A stretch of DNA of 64,000 nt from Climacteris rufus. Lineage: Eukaryota; Chordata; Aves; Passeriformes; Climacteridae. The DNA is taken from positions 186,001 through 250,000 of the forward strand of contig VZRZ01003873.1 in assembly GCA_013398175.1 (NCBI GenBank), in the 5' to 3' direction. A model generated the notes under the pieces. It did no database searches, was not told the origin of the DNA, and saw only the letters and a program-made list of their open reading frames with translations. Of the stretch, positions 58,645-64,000 are shown in pieces (position 1 is the first letter of the stretch; every line of letters starts with the position of its first letter). Both the position numbers and the translations under genes were made by a program.

Positions 58645-59549
58645 CTGAATCAGGAAATAAAGAAAAAGAAAATCGGTATTGACTTAAGTACAGGGACAGT
58701 TTAAAATCTGAACAACTAATGTGGAACTGGAAATGGAGGAAGCATATTGGAAGCAGTAACAAAGGAAAAAGCAGCAATTCCACTACTCAACATTAAAGCT
58801 GTAGCTACAAGCAGACGAGAATCAGTGCAGGAGTAAGTTTCAAAGCATCCCAACCCTCAGTCAGCTGGAGAATGTCTCAGGAATGAAACATTCCCTCTTG
58901 AGGAGCACACTCGGAAAACACTTCCATTGCCCAGAGCTCCCCCACGGTGCACAGATCCAAACCCCACTGCAGGAGTCCCCATGTGTTGCACTTCTCCCCT
59001 CATGCCATCTGTCCATCACTCATCATCTCTCCACCATCTATCAGTCTTGTCTTCTTCCCATTTCTTGCTTGAAGCCTCTAGCCAAGGGATGCAAACACTT
59101 ATGGGCTACTCCTACTGGCATTTCAAGCCTGGCATTCCAGCCCTTTACCAGCACTAAATCATCAACCATCAACATGCTGACTGCTACAGCAGAAAGTGGC
59201 AAAAGACTGTGCATTTGGACAGCAAGGCCGCATCTATTTCTTTGTTTACTGACTGCCAAGTTCCCCAGAGCCTATGACAAGCTGACAGTCACATCCAGTC
59301 CTTTCTGAATGATGCATTCACACACAAAACAGGCACCTACAGGAATAAAACCAAAGCCCCACTTTTAAAAAGAACCCTGTATGTGAACACTAGGGAAAAT
59401 AAAATTGCTTTGAAGATGATCCTCCAGTGCCTCATACAGGAGTACTGTTCTGAACTACTTTCCCAGTATTTTAGAAAAAAATCCCTGTATCTTCAATCCT
59501 CAGCATCTTCAATCATCTGATTTTCTGCACATACACGCAGATTTACTTC

Positions 59550-59779
59550 ACTGGGGAGGTCTGCACTGGATATTTGAAAAAGTTCTTCCTCCAGAGGCTG
59601 TTGGGGCACTGAAGAGGCTCCCCAGGGCAGGGGTCTCAGCACCAAGCCTGACAGAGCTCCAGGTGTTTGGACAATGCTCTCAGGACATGGTGAAATTCTT
59701 GGGGTGTCCTGTGCAGGGCAAGAGCTGGATTGATGATCCTTGTGTGTCCCTTCCAACTCAGGATATTCTATGATTCTTC
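59550..59779 (+). mobile_element. CR1 retrotransposon 3' end
   Basis: The plus strand carries the end of CR1 ORF2 (GGATATTTGAAAAAGTTCTT, CCAGAGGCTGTTGGGGCACT, equivalent to the RRFFPQRVVGH region), a short 3' UTR and the tail CCTTCCAACTCAGGATATTC, TATGATTCTT. It is truncated at the 5' end, as most CR1 copies are. Its tail matches the copy at 20.35 kb, so both belong to related subfamilies. Confidence 0.85.
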
Positions 59780-61584
59780 CTGCAAGCACCCAAGACAGAA
59801 AGGCACCCTATGAAACCAGGCTTTCTCATTAACTGCTTAGAGCTGACACTTGAGCTACCTCCTCTTCTACATCTCAAGATGCTGTCTTACTTAAACCAAG
59901 AGGGTAGTTTAACGAAATTTTGTAAATAAAGTTTATGAAACAAGGAAGTCTAATTCCACATGCACTACCTTAGTTACAGAGTATGTTATGGCAGGTATCC
60001 AAGTGGAGTTTATCAGTATAGCTGCACTGATAAACCTATGTTAAGTGACTCTATAAAGCATAAATAGTTGGCTTTTTAAAGTAACACTAAAACCAGCTCT
60101 GTGCCAAGAGTTTTAGCAGTACCTAGCACATAACAGAAATAAAAGAGCCATTTGTGCAAAACTAGGAAATCAGTAAGTGCTGTCAGAAAGTTTATAAACA
60201 GGTTTCACAAAACACCCAAAGCCTATATAAGAGAATTACAAGATTCACCACTTTCTTGGACTTCCTCCCCTCACTCTCCAATAATACCAACTTATATAGA
60301 ACTGCCTTTTTCATTCATTCGTACTTGATTACACATCAAGAAAACAGAATCCACCGAATTAAAAACCAACCAACCTGCCATTTACATTGCTTAGTACGAA
60401 TAAAGTTCCCCAGAGCAGCTCGTTTCAATCACCTGACCCACATCAAGCATCATTTGACATAAATCTCTTTGAAAATGTTCTACAGCAGGCTATACTTCAA
60501 GTATAAAGTGCTATATCCCACTGAAGCCCTGTGCAGTTTTAGCAGCACTAACTCTTCTGTGCCATAATCAACAGGTGTATTTTGCTGGACCAGCATTTTC
60601 TTGTAGCAAGGCTGCTCCTTCCTCCCATCTTTTCTTCAGTGTATCCTCCTCTCTAAACCAGGACTCTCATTTACTTGAAAACTTTCAGTCTGTTCCCTTA
60701 ATACCTCCCTGCATTTTCTTCTTGTTTGCATTTCTGCTCCCCTTTCAGTGTTGATTTTATCACATTTCTTCTCTAAACTTACAAAATCCTTAGAGCTTCA
60801 AGCTTCACTTTGGTCTCAGCACTTCCCAGGTCTGGAGTTGAAGTTTTAAGGAGAAGGATAAACCTTTCCACTCCAACAACAGAGCACTGTCCCACACCCC
60901 CTTATCCTACAAATGTGCTGCTCCTCCTTGCAGTCTCTACAGCAATCAGGAGGAAAGAAGACTCCATAAACTTCTTACCACGAGAAGCCACATAAAAATG
61001 AAGAGGCAGAGAAAATGAATACAAAATGCCAGACAACTCAGACTTGACTGTAAAGGAAGTACAGATTGAGAGAGAGGAACTCCTCTTAAGTAAGGGGGGA
61101 AAACCTATGACAGTGGTAGCCTGAAGCTGTTCACTTCCCCTTCACATGCATCCATACTTCCAACTTCACATGTGTGCACTCACACAAGGCAGTTCAGCTT
61201 TGGCTGGACAGGTATGTACTCTCACCACCCCTGCTTCCACCACTGACAGACAGGCAGAGCCACCAGCCTGCACAAAGTGCCTACAGCCTGTAATGCAGAC
61301 AAAATGCCAGACCACTTCTAATTAAAAATAATTATTTTCAGGTCTTCTCTGAAGGACCCAAGATGTGTAAGTGTAATTATACAGTATTACCCAGTGGTTG
61401 CAATCATCCCACTCGTACCATAATTTTACTTGGACGGGCATCTGTTACACTGAGATGTGGAACCTTGCAGTCCACTTCCCTGGAATGCTTCAAGTCCACA
61501 TCAAACACTAGAGAGGACTGGCAGAAAGTGAACCCAAGGAATTGTGTCTTTCAACTGCTTTGTTGGCATTCCCTCCAAAGCATT

Positions 61585-61700
61585 CTCATGTTAATGGATA
61601 TGCAAATAAGTGTCTACAGTGCATCATCTGTCTATAAATTGCACAGAGCTAACTGTATAGGAATTACTGTTTCAGCTGCAATGAAGGCAATCATACTTAT
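61585..61700. promoter_or_regulatory. Possible enhancer with octamer motif
   Basis: TTAATGGATATGCAAATAAG contains a TAAT core beside a perfect octamer ATGCAAAT (61,600-61,607). CAGCTGC (an E-box) and two ATTAAAG words follow within 100 bases. Clusters of this kind occur in conserved vertebrate enhancers bound by POU factors. Conservation was not tested. Confidence 0.25.
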
Positions 61701-64000
61701 TAAAGATGCTCTGATTAAAGACTACACAAGGATGCTGGAAGTGTAAACACTTCACCTTTCACTCTTGCCAAAGCCAGGCAATCAAACTCGGGTTCCATCA
61801 GGCCTCTTAGGTCTCATCTTGGTACAGCTAGCAGGACAATCACCCTCCTCTGAAATCCACATTTTGGGAAGCTGGGCACAAAGGCCAACCACTGCTAATG
61901 CTGAAGCTCTAGCACTCCCAATTGGATCTGTTTTGCACACAGCTTTTCCTGCTACACTCAGAACAAGCATGTTTCTAGGAACATCTGCTTTTAAAAATAA
62001 TTTCACAGAGTTGAATGCAAAAACCCACAGATCAATGCAAATATTTTAAGACAAACTGCACATTCCTTTGCAAAACATGTATTTTCTTACTCTTGATTTT
62101 CAAAGTTGTGCAGACACACCACCAGAACAAGACCTACAGAAAGCTGCTTTGTGCTCATTTTATGACAACTCCATCGTAAGAGTTGGGGAAGAATCTCCAA
62201 TACCTTCCTAAAGCACACTACTGTGGTCCACTAACACTCCTTCTTGGACCTTAAGCAGACTCACACTAAGTCATTGCAGTGTTTAACATTCATCCATTCT
62301 GGAAAACTATCAGAATGACGCTTGCTCTGAAGCTGTACAAACGACCCAGTTTCCACTTACTAAGTCACTTAACATCTTAATAACGTTCTACGTTTTACCC
62401 ATTTGACTTCCAGTCGAAGCATAATACAAGTACAATACATAAGTGCCTGGAAGTTTGTAATGTAAAAGAAGTAATTTCCACTGCTAAGTAACAAAGAAAA
62501 CAGTTCATGACACTTCAGCTCTTCAAATAACTGACAATTAAAGCCTCAGTTACATCATGTCCCGTTAAAACCCCAGCCACCAAACAGGCCATTTGATGCA
62601 AATCTAAGGCCAAATAACTGGCACTTTTCTCACGAGCAGTTTAAGAAAGGGGGCTCCTATCAAAGGCCAAGACAAGGCACCCCATGCTGTACTGGTACTG
62701 GCAGGCAGTACTTCATTTCTTCCATCCATCCAAGAGCTCAGAAAGGCACTGAATGTTCGCAGGAAGCAGTACCGGCCCTGCTGAAGCCAGGGCAGGGGTT
62801 CAGGGTACCCCCTGCCTGCAGGCAGCTGGAATTGATGCCTCCACAGAGCTGCCGGGCACTGCCACTCCCTGCGCTGGGACCCCTGGCTGGGCTGCACCAG
62901 CCAAGCTGCTCGGCAGCACTCTGGGCTCTGCTGGAGGGGTTTGGATAAAAGATTGCTAGTTGTCCATCTGTCAGCTTGAGAGAACCAAGACACATCACCA
63001 AATGGCCAAGAATAGTTCCAATGCAAGGAAGGGAGCAGGACTGGGCAGTGAAAGCACAGACTGAGGTTGTAGAACCACAGCCTAGAAAAGGACAGTTAAC
63101 AACTTTGCCCAAAGTTCACCCCTGAAGTAAAACCCAAAGCTGGAACCATTGTTCCCATGCAAGTCTCCCTCCCCTGCCTGAGTTACAGGATGTTCTTGTC
63201 ATAAACTATAAGACACCTCCAACCCCTCTTCTATGTTTCGTGTGCATGCCTTTCTTTTTTCCTGAGACTAAAAAAGGAAGGGAGCAATTTAGACTTTTTA
63301 GGGAACACAGTCTCAGCTGTAAGCCTCTTCTACCAGGGAGCTGTCACGGATTTTTTTCTGTGTAAAATACAGACATTAACACCAACACTACTTGTATGCA
63401 GGATCAGCAAGGACAGAGAAAACATGATTATATATTAAAGATTCAACAGTTCCATATGTCACAAACAAAAAGAAAACCTGTACAAAAAAATTTAATACAA
63501 AGCTCCTGCTTGTGATCCAATTTCATTTGTACGCCACTGGCACTGCTCTGCTCTTCAAAAAATCCCCAAACATCACCAAAACCCTTTTTTCTTAAAAAAA
63601 CCCCTTCTACCTATGGAAACATTAAACAAACCGCCCAGCATTTCTCAAAGCCTACAGTTTCTGCTGTTGCTATGGCACAAGGGGATTGAAGTTGTCTGCT
63701 CCAATCCTTGCATCTCCTGTACAACTTTGAATTTGTTTATATTCTCATCTCAAACAAGTCCTCAAATCATCAAGTCCTCACTGTAAGACTGTTAGATGCC
63801 TGTTTATCGCCAAATTTAGGAGAAGTTAATCAGCTATGAGAAACCAAGAAAGAAATCATACTGGAAGCATAAAACTTCACTATGTGAAGGAATTGTATTT
63901 AGAACTTTTGAGTTAAACCCCGGAGCTCTGCTTCTTATAAAAATTATATTTTTTAATTTAATGTTCAGTTTATACCCTATTACTTTCTGAAATAACATGA

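Larger units (their letters stand above)
58645..64000 (-). other. FAM168B: FAM168B 5' intron or flank
   Basis: The acceptor at 58,645 shows that at least one non-coding exon lies upstream on the minus strand, but no CpG-island promoter appears before the window ends. The stretch contains a CR1 fragment at 59.55-59.78 kb and an octamer-bearing AT-rich patch near 61.6 kb. A GC-rich but CpG-poor patch at 62,740-62,950 has no clear identity. Confidence 0.5.

Noticed and set aside
61363..61746. 127-codon frame
   Set aside because: No family resemblance. It is better explained as non-coding, possibly regulatory, sequence.
62740..62960. GC-rich patch as FAM168B promoter
   Set aside because: CpG is not enriched and no first exon or TATA/initiator context was seen. 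FAM168B promoters in vertebrates are CpG islands.

Overview
The window is vertebrate nuclear DNA, almost certainly avian. Two genes are recognisable exon by exon. Both are split by standard GT-AG introns that are short by mammalian standards, and the interspersed repeats I can identify are CR1 non-LTR retrotransposons of the type common in birds. The 3' end of these CR1 copies (a CCTTCCAA.TCAGGATATTCTATGA-type tail) suggests a neoavian, perhaps songbird, genome. That last step is inference.

Layout. (1) Positions 1 to about 5,650 hold no gene I can support. (2) At about 5.7-7.2 kb there is a CpG-rich promoter-like stretch, then a compact coding unit for a 53-residue single-pass membrane microprotein (6421-6582, +), closed by a good polyadenylation signal at 7156. 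It is the least familiar thing in the window. (3) 7.2-22.5 kb looks intronic or intergenic. It holds a degenerate TTTAA-rich repeat, a CpG cluster near 16.7 kb and an internally deleted CR1 at 20.35-21.06 kb. (4) 22,491-33,392 (+) carries nine coding exons for the C-terminal 505 residues of ARHGEF4 (ASEF), a Rac1/Cdc42 guanine nucleotide exchange factor: SH3, DH, PH and tail, ending in a stop codon. The upstream exons for the APC-binding N-terminus were not found here. A 31-bp minisatellite sits just upstream of the fourth of these exons. (5) 33.4-41.6 kb is the ARHGEF4 3' UTR and intergenic DNA. (6) 41.6-58.6 kb (-) is FAM168B (MANI): five coding exons giving a complete 195-residue protein, followed by a long AT-rich 3' UTR with two good polyadenylation sites and a 61/86-bp GC-rich minisatellite. 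(7) 58.6-64 kb is the first FAM168B intron or 5' flank. The non-coding first exon and promoter appear to lie beyond the window.

ARHGEF4 and FAM168B converge tail to tail, as on human 2q21.1. Synteny and sequence agree, and this separates ARHGEF4 from its paralogues SPATA13 and ARHGEF9. Both products have been linked to Cdc42 and cell morphology: ARHGEF4 activates it, and FAM168B is reported to restrain it and neurite outgrowth. No tRNA, rRNA, CRISPR or recognisable viral gene was seen.
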